64,000 nt of DNA from Gymnothorax reevesii (GCA_029721435.1 CM056577.1:27669719-27733718), one strand, 5' to 3'. Counted from the stretch's first letter, positions 12,595 through 24,461 are shown. Made by a program: numbers and translations. Notes: generated by a model from the letters alone, not told the origin.

Positions 12595-14110
12595 TATGTA
12601 CATGTGCATGAAAAACCTTTTAAGCCCTTTGTGCAGAAGCCAAATTTGGCTATTTATGGGTTACCCAATTTAATGCTTTATAATTCAAGATTTAAGCTTC
12701 ATAAAGAGGAAAAATGTGGCTCAACTCAGAAAAGACACTTACAGAATTTAGAATTACAGTGTATTTCAATTTATTTTCATGATTTTGGTAGAGAAAATGA
12801 GCTGCAAACATTAAAAAAAACTTCATGAGAATTCATCATTGAAACCGCAAAAAAAAAATAATTCCAAGGATTGAAAAACTGCTGGGGTTTAAAACTATAC
12901 ATTTCTGGGATCATAAACTCCTTGACCAAAAGTACAATTCATCTTCAACACTAAATTCTAGATTACCTACATGCTATTAGCCAAATTATTGATGTGAGAT
13001 CAGGTAGACACCAGAAGCGAGGTGAAGGGGAATGAGGAGTTTAATAAAACAAAAGCAAACATGCACGAGGGCCAACAAAAAACTCGGCCCAAAGGGTTGC
13101 AAAATACAAACTAAGGTGAGCTTCACAGAGCTAGAAACTAAAGATCAAAAACGACAAAAACAAAAGCCACTGGAAACTCCAGGGAGATAACCATGAACAG
13201 AAATAAGACTAATGATGTCAATAACAAGACTTGGCTTGGAAAACAAAACGCTATATACAAGAAAACAAGAACTATGAAAAGCATGAGACTTGAGCAAGAA
13301 CTTTGAGCAGAAACATGGAACAACACATGTACATGAGCTTGAACTTGAGACACTGTCTGCCAGCCAACTTCCACCGCATCCAGATAAAGGGTCAAAAATC
13401 AAGACATGAGGGGCAACACCTGGAGAAGGAGAAACAAGAGGCATGGCAAGATCATTGGACATGGACTAAGATTGGATGACAAGACTTGCTCATTAAGAGA
13501 ATGAGCGTGCTCACCTTAAGTACCAATTAAGTATGGAGTTTGGAAGCAAGCATGAATGTTAAGAACAGAAAAGCACAGCAGAGAAGGAAGGGGGAAATAC
13601 CAAAGCCAACCAGAGCTCTGAAATGTGCAACAACGAAGGCACGGGAGGGAACGCAGACAAGCGGTGGAGTGGCTAGGCAGACCTGGCATGAAACAAAACA
13701 TGGAAAAGTAAAAACATGAACAATTAACATGAATAATGACATGCAATGTCGTAATACAAGAAACTGTTAAAACTGTGACATGAACTATGACTATGACTAT
13801 GGACTATGGAACATGAAACTGTTAAAACCATGAACAATACTGTTCTGGCCAAAGGCCAGAACCCCGGAACACAACAATTATACAGCTATCCGAGTGTCTC
13901 CCCAAAGTCTCAAAATGAAGTACTGTCAAATCATAAAAAATCATGCATTTAACACAAAGTTTTAAGGCATGAAATTTAATACGAACAAATTATAAACTAG
14001 TTGAGTTTAGGATGAATTTGTCAATATCAGTGCAGTTGAACATCAGTGGTCACCAGTAACCTCTCCAAACACAAAACATGCCTTTTCTCCATAATAAAGT
14101 TTAGAGTTTG
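12595..14110 (+). mobile_element. Academ-like DNA transposon fragment inside the L2
   Basis: 12640-12985 and 13880-14110 match, in reverse complement, the internal region 44970-44270 of the large element in unit B's V2. Shared landmarks are 'attttcatgattttggtag', 'ctgctgggg.ttaaaactat' and 'ggtcaccagtaa'. So the same family also entered the L2, in opposite orientation. It is itself interrupted by an LTR-like insert at 12990-13876. No coding part of the transposon is visible in this copy. Confidence 0.65.
12990..13876. mobile_element. Solo-LTR-like insert with 5-bp duplication
   Basis: The 887-bp block begins TGATGTGAGATCAGG and ends GGAACACAACA, that is TG to CA. It is flanked by ATTAT on both sides (12985-12989 and 13877-13881). 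Removing it restores the homology with the element copy at 44510-44560. This is the signature of a solo LTR. The family is unidentified; there are no coding frames. Confidence 0.65.
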
Positions 14111-15430
14111 GCCATTTTTCTTCCCCCAAGCCAGCACAAACACGCATTAAATAAACTGTTAATTAAACGGACAGAACATTCACCCTGTAATGGAAGCTAC
14201 CAGTCTCCTCTTCTAAGCTCACGAACCCATTTCAACACTTATAAGGAACAAGTACAACTCACTAACTCAGTAAGATCGGAATTCTGAAATATACCTTATT
14301 TTAACAGAACAGACACTTCACTTTCAGCAAATATTAAACGATTTATTGGCTCCCTGGATTCAACATAACCGTACAATGAACGTACCGGGGGGTCCACCCA
14401 AATGCACGGGCAGTTCGCGTTTTAAACAGGAAAAAAAACCACGACATTCGACTTGGTTGAGTACGGTATAAATTCCAAAACAAAAAAACAAAAGTAGCAG
14501 CCTGACCTTTTTCATGAATACCTCCCCAGAGACCGATGTATCCAGTAGCAGGAACCCTAGCGGTCCTGTTTCATTCTAAATAATTACAATTGAACATATC
14601 CTTATCTAATTTAAATCCTGTAAATGTAACTGAACACTTCAAGGCCAGATTTGCAAACGTGTTTTCTATAAATCGCGTCTATTTCAGCCGCGTAATGTGC
14701 ACAATGTAGACCGGATACAACCGAGCCTGCTGATACGCATAGGCTTGTATGCTCTGTGTTTGTCCAATCAATGTGTCTCACTTACTCTAAAATGTTTAAG
14801 CACTAAGAAACGCGCCAATCAATACATTGTTACCAGGGCAGCTTCACGAGGGCATGAAGTGTAACTCTACAATTACGCAGAAGAGTCTGAGTGTATGATA
14901 GAGTGATTGGCTATCAACGCCAGTACTCGGGTGAATATAAAAAAGCGCTGAATTTGTCAATGAAGGAATCTACACGTAAATCCACGGTAGGGAACTACAA
15001 ATTTTTTGTATGAGTGGACTGTAATTGACAGTAGAATGTGAGAGACTCAATACCATGTCTAATTTATGGCCTAAGAAAACTGTTTTTTCTGAACCACAAA
15101 TTGGAATACTGTTGGGTCACTGTGGCTAAACCAGTTGCTACAGAGGATAACGATTTTTCTATGTCAAGATATCGTTTTTTTAAACTGCTGGATCGATACT
15201 ATGGGCAAGAATACTGGCCAGTTTCCACATCAGGCTTAGCTGAGGAGTTTAATTCATGCAGCTCTTGAAAAACAGGGAGTGGAGTGAACTTCCCCATATT
15301 TAAAACCGCGTTCGAGGTCTGCTTGCTTGTGAACATTCAATAACTGATCCGGGGGTCCCATCTAACGATCAAGTTCTGTAACAGCGTGCTTATATTTGCA
15401 GGTTTATAGATGCGAGTGTCTACATCTGCA
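14111..15430. other. Unassigned DNA between the two L2 parts
   Basis: This is part of the material that splits the L2. A frame at 15038-15268 is open but I recognise no domain in it. No terminal repeats were found. Confidence 0.35.
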
Positions 15431-17480
15431 GAAAGGGGTTAAACTCATATAATCAAGACGTAAAAAATGCTTGAGATAAATTCTTCTCTGAATTTGTAGC
15501 CGCTCATCAGCATAATGCAAGATTTCTATTCAAAACAACTGACCATCTGGTGAACCCTCGAGTTGCTGTTGCATCAACTTCATCCCCGCTGATTGTCAGA
15601 AGTTCTTGAAATTTTTTATTGACAAGATAGCTGTCATAGAGCCTAGTATCAGTCATGTTCCATCTGTTAATGTTTCGTGACTTCGCTTAAACTTGCTGAG
15701 TTGTTTCGCACCGAAACAATTGTTGTTCTCTGTTGGATCTTACTGATATTGTGTCACGCATGAAACTCTCATCTAGTCCCTTGGATATTACACTGACTAG
15801 GCTCCTTAAAGAAGTAATTATACCTATTGGCCCTGCCCTGTTTTCCAGGGTAAATAGTTCTCTCTCTACTGGCTGTGTTCCAGACTATTTTAAGATTGCC
15901 TGGATGCAACCACTTCTAAAAAAAACAAATCTTGATCCAGCCCTTCTTAGTAATTTTAGACGAATATCTAAATTGCCTTTTATTTCGAAAGTCTTGGAAA
16001 AAGTGGTCACAAAGCAACTTTTAGAAGTTGTGGAAACCAACAATATTTTTGTGAAATTTCAATCAGGCTATAGACATCAGCATAATGCAGAAACGGTTCT
16101 TCTCAGGGTCACTAATGATCTTTTGATAAATGCTGACTCTGGTGACTGCTCAGTACTGGTGCTTTTGGATATTAGTGCTGCCTTCGATACAGTCGATCAT
16201 GTCATCATTATTGAGAGGCTGAAAAATTGGGTTGAGCTCTCTGGGACTGTTCTTGAATGTTCTGTGCTTTTCCTATCTGTCGAACAGAAATTTTTTGGTT
16301 TCCATCGGTGAACATGTATTCTCGTCTGTACTGCTTACTTCAGGTTTACCTCAAGGCTCCATACTTGGGCCTATATTGTTTTGTATGTACATGTTTTCAA
16401 TGGGTTTTATTGTTCATCAGCATAAAAAAGCTGTTATGCTGATGACACGCAGTTGTATATTTCAGTAAAATCCATTTTCAGCAATGTGTTGGTGTTGCAT
16501 GACTGTTTAGCTAATGTTCAAAATTGGTTGGCTTATAATTTTTTGCAGTTAAACTCAAATGAAACCGAAGTCATTATACTTGCTCCAAAGTTGGTGTTGG
16601 ATAAAATCCAATCATCTCTTGGACCTCTTGCTTCTAATATTAGGCCATCTTCCCGAAATCTCGGTGTGATATTTGAAACTGAACTCAAATTTAAGCTCCA
16701 TATAAAAAAGATTGTACAATCATGTTATTTGTAACTGCGTAACATAGCTAAAATTAGGTCTGTTCTGTCATTTGAAGGTATGGAGAAAATGATTCATGCT
16801 TTTATCTCGTCAAGATTAGACTATTGCAACTCATTATTTACTTGTCTAAATAAGAAATTTTTGAACAAACTGCGAGTTGTTCAAAGTTCAGCTACAAGAT
16901 TGCTCGCTAAAACAAATAAAAGAGCCCACATTACTCCAATTTTGGCATCTTTGCACTGGCTGCCAGTCCAACTCCGACTTGATATTAAAATTTTGTTAAT
17001 TACCTTCAAAGCACTCCATGGCAAGGCACCAGAATATATGTGAGCTTTAAATCCTTTCAGACCTAAAAGACTGCTGAGATCTTCCAAGCAAGCATTATTG
17101 GCTGTCCAGAGTCCAAGTTAAAAACAAAGGGTGATCGTGCCTTTTCGGTTAAGGCTGTAAGACTCTGGAACAGCCTCCAAAACAATATTAGAAATGCTGA
17201 ATCTTTATTGTCTTTTAAATCTCTTTTAAAGACTCATTTTTTAGGCTTGCTTTTGCTGATATTGTGGATTAAATTCTTTTTTATGCATCATGTATGTCTT
17301 ATATTCCTATTCCTAATAATTCCTATTATTCCTATTTTGATGTTTAATTCCCTACTTCTCCCATTTAGTTTTATTACTCTTATCTACATGTATTTCAACC
17401 TGTTTGCGTAGCACTTTGTGCTGTATTGCTCGAAAGGAGCTATATAAATAAATGTATTATGATTATGATTATTATTATTA
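15430..17480 (+). mobile_element. L2 LINE, 3' part: reverse transcriptase and 3' tail
   Basis: The pre-RT block LFKTTDHLVNP lies at about 15528-15560. The RT follows at 15733-16311 with FISKVLEKVVTKQLLEVV and SVLVLLDISAAFDTVDH (motif A), then after frameshifts GLPQGSILGPILF (about 16350-16385) and a degraded YADDTQLY. The C-terminal domain is at 16453-17043 (NFLQLNSNETEVI; SRLDYCNSLF). The 3' end has the L2-type close 'ggagctatataaataaatgtattatgattat' ending in ATT repeats at 17455-17480. Multiple frameshifts make it inactive. It continues the 5' part at 10850-12590 and lies in intron 1 of unit A. Confidence 0.88.
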
Positions 17481-17483
17481 TAG

Positions 17484-18185
17484 AGGTCAAAGGTCAAAAA
17501 CCTCAAGTTGTTGATGATTTAAAATATTTGGGGGTGATCATTGACTCAAATTTAACTTTAAAGAAAGACATTATAAAGGATCCATGGAACAGTTAAACAA
17601 AATATTCTGAATTTTAAAGTGATTAGGGATTAGATGAAGCAGCCAAACTTTATTTGGTAACACTTTACAATGAGGGTACAACAATTAACATTAGTTAATG
17701 CAGTAATATGCATTCACTAACATTTAATTAACATTTAATTAATGCACCTTTCATTTACAAATGATGTTCACATCAACTTAGGTATTAATTGATACATTAT
17801 GATTTGTAGTGCTACATCGGGGATACTTAGGGGATGTTTTCAACTTCACAATGAAGGAAGCACAGAAAATTTTAAAATGTTCAATTATGGCTGCGTAATG
17901 CTTTTTCAGCTACCTAACACATTAGTTACCCACTAATAAACTGATAGTTAATGAACTAATGTTAATTTATATTAATTGTTGTAGCCTTATTGTAAAGTGT
18001 TCTTTTTATTCTATGATTTTGCCTCACCTTTCATACTGCCTGACCTCATGATCCCAAGCAAATGTGACAAGTATGTCAATCATTTACAAAGTATATAAAC
18101 AAACCTGGAAAATCCTGGATAAAAAAACCTTTAGTTATCATCACTGCAATATCATATCATCAGTTACTCACCGTACAGGGGACAC
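17484..18185 (+). mobile_element. Rex1-like LINE, C-terminal RT fragment
   Basis: Encodes LKYLGVIIDSNLTLKKDI at about 17517-17570, and after a MITE interruption MILPHLSYC and VYKQTWKILDKKTFSYHHCN (18014-18155). This matches the C-terminal part of Rex1/CR1-type fish retrotransposons. Because it abuts V1 of unit A, an open frame at 18064-18384 artificially joins LINE and immunoglobulin residues; that frame is not a gene. Confidence 0.7.
17656..18005. mobile_element. MITE inside the Rex1-like fragment
   Basis: Begins GGTAACACTTTACAATGAGG and ends with the imperfect reverse complement (ccttattgtaaagtgtt). Internal inverted stretches ttaacattagttaa and taatgttaatt strengthen the hairpin. It splits the RT frame precisely. 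A clear target duplication is not visible. Confidence 0.7.
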
Positions 18186-18232
18186 TCATTTTAAGATGTG
18201 TTCTGATAATAATAATTCCCTCTCTAATACCT

Positions 18233-19908
18233 GCTGTTCCCTATACGCACCCGAACATATCACTGGATACACTGGAGGCTCTGTGGTCCTGCCTTGTGAC
18301 TGCACTGATGTACAAGAAATATGGAAGAAGTCTGTCAGACAGTTTTCTTTCAAAGACACTTCTTCGATTAACATTTGGACATAACCTGATGAAGTGGATT
18401 CTCGCTACAGAGAAGTGAAGTTATTTCTGAAAACACACAAAACTTTTCTCTCCATCTCTCACATCTCACTCAGGGAGATTTGGGATCATACAGGTGGGTC
18501 GCAGATGAATCGTACAAAGACATTAGGGCTTAACGGGAATATGTCCGCCGGGGCGCATGAGCGTGATGAAGCGGAGCATCTTGAAATGTTGGTACAGCTA
18601 TTTCAAGTTCATCTGAGATATTGTGTAAGTGTTTTTCAATCTGTTTATATCGCGTTCATCCTAGAGAAGTTTGATGAAATTTTGACCAAAAATTTATCTT
18701 TATTGATCGTAGAGCCTGTTTATCATAGTTCGGGTTTTCGTAGCGTTATTATTGCTTTTTCTTTAGCCTACATTGATTGGATCTATGACAGCTGCATGTC
18801 AGATAAAACATTGCGACAAACAGTTTCCGCAAACATTCAAGACAGCTGCTTAATAAAAAATTCCCAAAACTTCTCAAGGATGCACACGATGCAAACAGAT
18901 TGAAACTCCTCCATGAATTCACCGGTTTACCTTACCTCGCACTGTACCCGTTCGGGGGTGGCGGCTCCATTTTGAACTTACATGCTATCAGTTGCCATAG
19001 GCAACGGGAGCTGTAGATACGTAATACCAAAGAAAGATGAAAAATAAACAAGATGGCGGCAAAAAACTGGGTCTCTAAAGGTAAAAACTAAATGAAAATG
19101 CCATTCATCTCAATTCAACATTAAATTTAAATTAATTACAATTTTAAATTTGCTGCCATTTTCCACGTAAAACTGGGACTTTGTTTGAGGCTAGCTAGGT
19201 AACGTTAGGGGTTAACAATGCCATGCCAGGTGAACATCAGGGCTTTTAAAGTCTACAACATGTGCACATTGAAAGACATTTATAGAGCTTACCTTCATGA
19301 AAATGCAGTGAACACACTCTCATCCACCTGGGGATACTTTGGAAGGTTCCTTACGTTTCACAGCAGCCACCCAAGCCATCCGGCGTCTGATCTCCCTGAA
19401 ATCGTTTCCATTTTGGAAAACCAAAATAACGCAAAGCATTGTATCTCCGTTTGCCATGACAATCATGGGAGGCACTGGGGCAGTTTTTTATACAACAGTA
19501 TCTTCCAGGCATCTTTAGAAAACAACGAGGAAGCAACAACAACAACGAAGCTCTAACGCAGTACAGTGGAAGCGACTGGCGCCAGGAAGTTCAAAATGGC
19601 AGAACAAGGAGCGTGTTGTCATTTCTGGCGCTGGATCATTACGTCAGCTCCTCATTCCTAATATGGGTGGTCAGTATAATTTATTCTCCATGGGTTTCAG
19701 CAAAGATAAATGCGGTTACTCTTGCTACTCGGCATTTACAGGCCATCTTCTGTAATTAAAACAGCGACGAAGGTACGCTTCACGCACGTACTAAGCTCGG
19801 GGTTTGTATTTCTGCTCCCTTGATATCGCACGGCATGTATGAAAGTGTTTAAAGACTGGACTCAACTACGCATGTGCCCCAGCTGATATAGTCCCTTTAA
19901 AGTTAAAG
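18233..19908 (+). pseudogene. V1 V-set exon of unit A, broken
   Basis: Aligns with unit B's intact V1. It retains HITGYTGGSVVLPCDCTD but carries three kinds of damage. First, the splice acceptor ttacag of unit B reads atacct, so AG is lost. Second, the frame is broken after INIWT by a TAA, with frameshift further on. Third, a 1.36-kb TTAA-flanked element is inserted near the 3' end (18534-19896). The donor side, AGTTAAAG followed by gtaagt at 19909, is still present. It is a pseudoexon. Confidence 0.88.
18534..19896 (-). mobile_element. Kolobok-type element with THAP exon, inserted in V1
   Basis: Flanked by TTAA (18530-18533 and 19897-19900). Its imperfect TIRs start CGGGAATATGTCCGCCGGGG and AGGGACTATATCAGCTGGGG. 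On the minus strand at 19512-19351 it encodes the N-terminus of a THAP zinc finger: MPGRYCCIKNCPSASHD then ALRYFGFPKWKR, with the CxxxxC and a Phe-Pro-Lys block, followed within 70 bases by CVHC and a donor-like gtaagc. TTAA targets with a THAP domain fit the Kolobok superfamily. The rest of the transposase is missing. Confidence 0.7.
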
Positions 19909-20448
19909 GTAAGTTTGACCATATTTGCCCCAAGCATGCCAAGGTTTAGCAGGCAGTGTATGACACAATGGTGGTGAGTTGTGCGCCATTTTCCTGTAAA
20001 TGCACTGGTTGAGTGGCGCTAAAATGAAGAAGGAGAAAATGATGTTCTGAAGTAAGTTGGGCTATTTCTCTTTGAGAGCTGAATGGACGTTACAGCTTAA
20101 GTGTTCAGCAGTTCTAATATTGGACGTTTTTCATATGAAATACAATTTATTAGATTAGGTGATGCACTGAATTGAATATGATTTTTATCCTTATTATTCA
20201 AGCAAGTACATTAAAACAAATGCAATTTTTAAGATCTTCACAGTTTGCTTTACACGGCTGCCTTTAGCAAGAACTAGCAAATGTGCTTTAGCTACAATTA
20301 TGCACTTATATACCAAATTAAAATCATTACAGACAAAACTTGTCATAGAGTACCTTGTTTAGGTAATTCTGAAACCATAACAATGTAAACCATAAAAGTA
20401 TTTAAAAATTTAAAATGTAAAAGCATGCTGATATGTGACGCTTTCAAA

Positions 20449-20450
20449 CA

Positions 20451-20480
<30 letters not shown>
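20449..20480. repeat. (CA)n microsatellite in the V1-V2 intron, unit A
   Basis: About 16 CA units. The same place in unit B holds the longer CA run at 40285-40327, showing the repeat predates the duplication. A second short run lies at 20696-20713. Confidence 0.85.
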
Positions 20481-20488
<8 letters not shown>

Positions 20489-21023
20489 TTCATGTTTTAT
20501 GGGGATATTTCATCAACATCTATTCATTCCCTGACCCCTTTTCCTGACCTTAATCCTCAACAGTACATACCTAACCTTAACCTTATCCCAAACCTAATCT
20601 TAAACCCTAACCCTAAAGTAGCTCAATTTTTCAAATACAAAGAAATCTGGAATTCATGTGTAGTGTGGACATTTGGTCCGCACAAAGGTAGGTGGTACAC
20701 ACACACACACACAGCTATATGTTGTTATTTTAGCAACAGAATGCAGGAGCTCATCTCCCTCCACTCCTGTACCCCAGTATGGTGTAGGGAAACGTGTGGA
20801 GAGGACAAATGAAAATACTCAGCAGTAGTGATTTTTGATAAACTACTTGGGACATCCTTCACTCAGCAGGCTTATATCACAAAACCCCTTTACCTCTCAC
20901 TTGCTCTCCTTCACATGTTCCCACCCTCTCTCTCCCTCTCTTTCTACCCCTCTACCTCCCTTTTATCCCTTTTCTGTTGTTCTAACCCACTCTTAACACT
21001 GCTCTCTCTTTCCCTCGCTCACT

Positions 21024-21350
21024 TGTATTCTGTCTGATTTGGAACTCATCACTATCACTGAGAACACAGGATGCTCAGGTCTTCTGCCTTGTGTCTGTAC
21101 TGATGTCCACAGCAAACCTGAACGGGTCAAATGGCCTGCAGACATAGGAGGAAAAAACACTGCAATATTAACACGGGAAAAGTCCAGTGTAAATGGTCCC
21201 AGTGTGAACGATCTCTACAAATACAGAGTGCAGTTGATGAACTCTTCTCCAGGAAACCTGTCTCTCCTTCTCTCATATCTTACTGGAACAGATGTGGTAA
21301 CATACAGGAGTGAAGTCAACGGACAGTTCAGCGACATCGAGTTCAAAGGG
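21024..21350 (+). pseudogene. V2 V-set exon of unit A, splice sites and a key Cys lost
   Basis: An uninterrupted frame encodes a V-set domain: ELITITENTGCSGLLPCVCTD, the Trp of VKW replaced by VKWP context, SPGNLSLLLSYLTG, then VVTYRSEVNGQF. The canonical F-strand Cys (YRC) is Ser. No AG acceptor sits at the expected place before the domain, and the donor expected at AAAG|GT reads AAAG|CT. The reading frame runs on into intron sequence to a stop at 21450. Both splice defects also occur in unit B, so V2 was probably already unusable before the duplication. Confidence 0.75.
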
Positions 21351-21923
21351 AAAGCTAAATTTTACCAGCTAAACCAACAGGCCCAAGACAGAAAAGTAAC
21401 AAAGCAACCTTTGCAAACGGGCACGGATACTCATCTAAATTCTCCTGGTTAAAGTAGCTCTTTGTCCATCAAAAAATTCCATGATTGTGAGGGCCTAAAC
21501 CTGGACCTCTAGACAGATTTAGATAATCAGTTCGGTTTTTGATCTGGCTGGTCAACAAGACCTAATGCGTGTTCATGCCACTAACCAACTGCAATCTGGA
21601 CAACAGCAAAATACTGTGAAACTCTACAGCTGCCACAGAACACATGGCTGTATCACATCATTGTTCAGATTTTCTTCTAAAAGTGCATGTTTGTGTATCA
21701 CTGTAACAGATAGCTGGTGTTGAACTCCGACTTCATCTTTGGAAATCTGTCTCGTCCTCTAATGAGTCCTGGGCGTGGAGAGGGCAGACATGATGAATAT
21801 TGTGTAAAAGACAGTCGTCACAGAATGGGGAGGCCTACTTGTGACATTGTTCAAATCCTTTTCCTTTTTTATCCACCCCTCCATCTTTCTTTGTCTTAGT
21901 CTCTCTTTCAATCCCCCTATTGG
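21351..21923 (+). other. V2-V3 intron of unit A
   Basis: No gene. The segment to about 21840 matches 46590-47070 of unit B closely. Confidence 0.55.
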
Positions 21924-22243
21924 ATTCAGTCTGTGTTCTTTCTGAAGCTGGATCCAAAACCATCACTGGGTTCATTGCAGGCTCCTGTCCTGTGTCTGTA
22001 CTGATGTACAGAGCAAACCTGAGCAGGTCAAATGGACTGCAGATCCAGTTTTCTTTAACGTTGTTTTATTTCCAGAACACGAGGCCCCTCCCAGCAGTCC
22101 CTACAGAAACAGAGTGCAGTTGCTGAACTCCATTTCTCCAGGAAACCTGTCCCTCAGAATCTCTGATCTCACTCTGACAGACGGAGGAACATACAGGTGT
22201 GAAGTAGATGGCCAGTACAGAGACATCACTCTCACAGTTTAAG
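21924..22243 (+). pseudogene. V3 V-set exon of unit A, broken
   Basis: Aligns with the intact V3 at 48093. The acceptor tag of unit B reads tgg. A deletion of about 7 bases after TITGF removes the B-strand region and shifts the frame. The exon end reads ACAGTTTAAG, giving a TAA just before the retained donor gtacat. The downstream half (SPGNLSLRISDLTLTDGG, TYRCEVDGQYRDI) is still recognisable. It is a pseudoexon. Confidence 0.85.
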
Positions 22244-22265
22244 GTACATTTGTTTAAATGTTTCT

Positions 22266-22330
22266 ACAACCCCAATTCCGAAATAGTTGGGACGAAGTGT
22301 AAATGGTGAATAAAATCAAAATGCTATGAC
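22266..22330. mobile_element. Tc1-type terminus, fragment
   Basis: Begins CAACCCCAATTCCGAAATAG, the terminus also seen at 55135 and 60926. Only the first 60 or so bases are present before other repeat DNA starts. Confidence 0.55.
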
Positions 22331-23438
22331 TGTTAGGAAGTAGTGGGGGGACACCAGATGCAGGAACAAAAAGTGTTTATTGAAAACACACAAAACACTA
22401 AAGGAGAAAGGGAAACAAACAGGCCAGAAATAAAACACCGTGCACATGCACTGAACGAATGGGAGAAACTAAGGTACACTGCCCAAGGCAGGGGGAAACA
22501 GAAATACACACTCAATGAGTGGCTAAACTAGAAAACAAAAACTGGACATAACTAAACTGACGGAAAACACTAGGAGACTAGACAAAGGGGAGACAAGACG
22601 TGGGCACAGCAAAATACAAGACTCGAAAAACACACAAAGGAAATACTCATAAAGGCACAGGAGCTGAGATTTCACAATGTAGAGCATAGCACAAACAAAA
22701 TTCTGTCTGACGATAGTTTTAGCAAAGTTTTAAATGTAGTTAATCAGGGAAAGCTTAGGAAGGAATTACAAAAGCTAGAAATGCTTGCACACGCTAATGA
22801 GTTAAATAAGGTTAATACTATGTGACAAAATGTATACAATCACCCTCAAATGAGTGCTGATTAGAACGGGTTAGTAATTATTCTATCATAGAACGCAATC
22901 ACAGAGTTTAGCGAGACCCAGAATTTAGCACAAGAGGAAGTAATGAATGAAATACCACAGCCGATTCCGAATGAGGAAATGTGATTGGACAACGAGACGC
23001 AGGCATGCTGAAGGCTGTCAAACGACATCACTGGAGTTAGGGCAAGAGTGAATCAATCCTCAGACAGCGGAAATGGAAGCTGTAAAAAATAAATCGAGAG
23101 TGAAGCACAGGAGAACAAGCGGAAGCACAAATAGGCGGCATGGCGCAGGAGGTAGAGCGAGCGGCCCAGGAATCAGAAGGTTCCCGGTTCGATCCTTGGC
23201 TCCTCCAGAGAACGTGTCGAAGTGTCCTTGAGCAAGACACTGAACCCCGCACTGCTCCTGATGTGCAGGGTAGCACCTTGCATGGCAGCCTTCAACATCA
23301 GGGTGAATGTGAGGCAAAAGTTGTAAAGCGCTTTGGGGTCATATCATGTGACTAGAAAGCGCTATATAAATGCAGTCCATTTAAATATAAAAGTAATAAG
23401 CACAATGAAAAGACAGCACACGAGGCAGAACCATAACA
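22331..23438. mobile_element. LTR-like repeat block (low confidence)
   Basis: An A-rich, adenine-purine biased block starting TGTTAGGAAG and ending CCATAACA (TG to CA), containing the V-SINE. I found no target duplication, so the limits and class are tentative. It lacks coding frames. Confidence 0.3.
23131..23397 (+). mobile_element. V-SINE (tRNA-derived) with target duplication
   Basis: A tRNA-like head GGCGGCATGGCGCAGGAGGT has an A-box-like start and B box GGTTCGATCC at 23187. Next comes the conserved central domain with GTCCTTGAGCAAGACACTGA that defines vertebrate V-SINEs, and a 3' tail with AAAGCGCTATATAAATGCAG resembling L2-type LINE tails, which suggests LINE-dependent mobilisation. 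AAGCACAA flanks it (23123-23130 and 23398-23405). Confidence 0.88.
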
Positions 23439-23794
23439 ACCTGTTTTCAAATATTCATTTAAATTAGTGAGTTTTACTGGCATGTTTATGTTCCCCTGCT
23501 GTAGTCAGCAATTATTCAATTAACACATATGTAAGAGATTCTCAGGCGGAATTGAAAGTCCTTGTGCAGAGAGGTTTATCAGTTTCACATGCGCTATGGT
23601 AGATTTCACCACTCGTAATTGGGAAACGATTATGACTTTAGAATTCTCACACTTTTTTTTTTGCTCAGGGGTTGGAAGCAATGCAAAGCAAAGTCATTCA
23701 TGATTGTTTCAATTGTTTAAATGAAATAAGCAATGGAAGCAATGGAATTGCATAAAGATGTTTCAAATGATCTTATTTCATTTAAACATTTTCA

Positions 23795-24102
23795 GGAATA
23801 TACAGGTGTAAAGTGTAACAATAGGAGCTATTGTTAAGATATATGTTCCCTAGGAACTATTGTTTATGTTGTAGCAGAGCTGCTAAGGCAAAACATGTTG
23901 TTGCAACAGGGACCCTAATCGGGGAAGCACCAGAAAAAGCAAGGCGCGTGCGGTTACGTTGTGAACCTGTCTGCCTGAGTTCAGCAATAAATTACGACCC
24001 GGTTTGGTCTAAATAATACATTTTGTAGTCCGTGTGTGAAAGAGAACGGAATTTAACATAAAGTACATTGCCAGTTCAGAGACATCACTTTCAAAATTAA
24101 AG
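23795..24102 (+). pseudogene. Relic 3' end of an extra V exon, unit A
   Basis: GGAATATACAGGTGT, then after an LTR insert CCAGTTCAGAGACATCACT to AATTAAAG and a donor gtacat. This is the F-G strand end of a V3-like exon (IYRC, QFRDIT). Its downstream intron aligns with that after V3 in unit B, so unit A once had an additional V3-like exon whose 5' part is gone. Confidence 0.7.
23814..24058. mobile_element. Short solo LTR (245 bp) with 5-bp duplication
   Basis: Begins TGTAACAATAGG, ends GGAATTTAACA, flanked by TAAAG on both sides (23809-23813 and 24059-24063). Contains a possible polyadenylation signal caataaa at about 23985. Excision restores the V-exon relic. No coding capacity. Confidence 0.8.
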
Positions 24103-24461
24103 GTACATTTGTTTAACCTGTTTCTGATTAGATAGTAATGATTCAATGAATTGCAGGCAATATTTTGCAATGCCATGAAATGAAGTATTTATCAATTACC
24201 AACCAATCCTCGTGTCCTCAAATTTCTTAAATGCGATCGCCATTCTTTTTCACTCTCTACTTTTTGTAGCTGACCAACACATAATTACCACAGTCAAAGG
24301 TATAGACTGTTATGATCCATTGAATTGCTTGTAACATTTCGCAACACCTTAAAAATAAGTTACGCTGTCTGTCGTAAGAAGGAACCTTTCCTCAGATTAT
24401 ATACACATATCTCTTAAAGTGACATCATCATTTTCCCTCTCTTTTTCTCTCTAATCTGCAG

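Noticed and set aside
18064..18384. An open frame joining LINE RT residues to an immunoglobulin V domain
   Set aside because: It is a chance junction: the first part is a Rex1-like fragment and the second is the V1 pseudoexon. A lost splice acceptor simply leaves the two in one frame.
23131..23200. A tRNA gene
   Set aside because: The head has A and B boxes but runs into the V-SINE central domain, and the tRNA fold is not complete.
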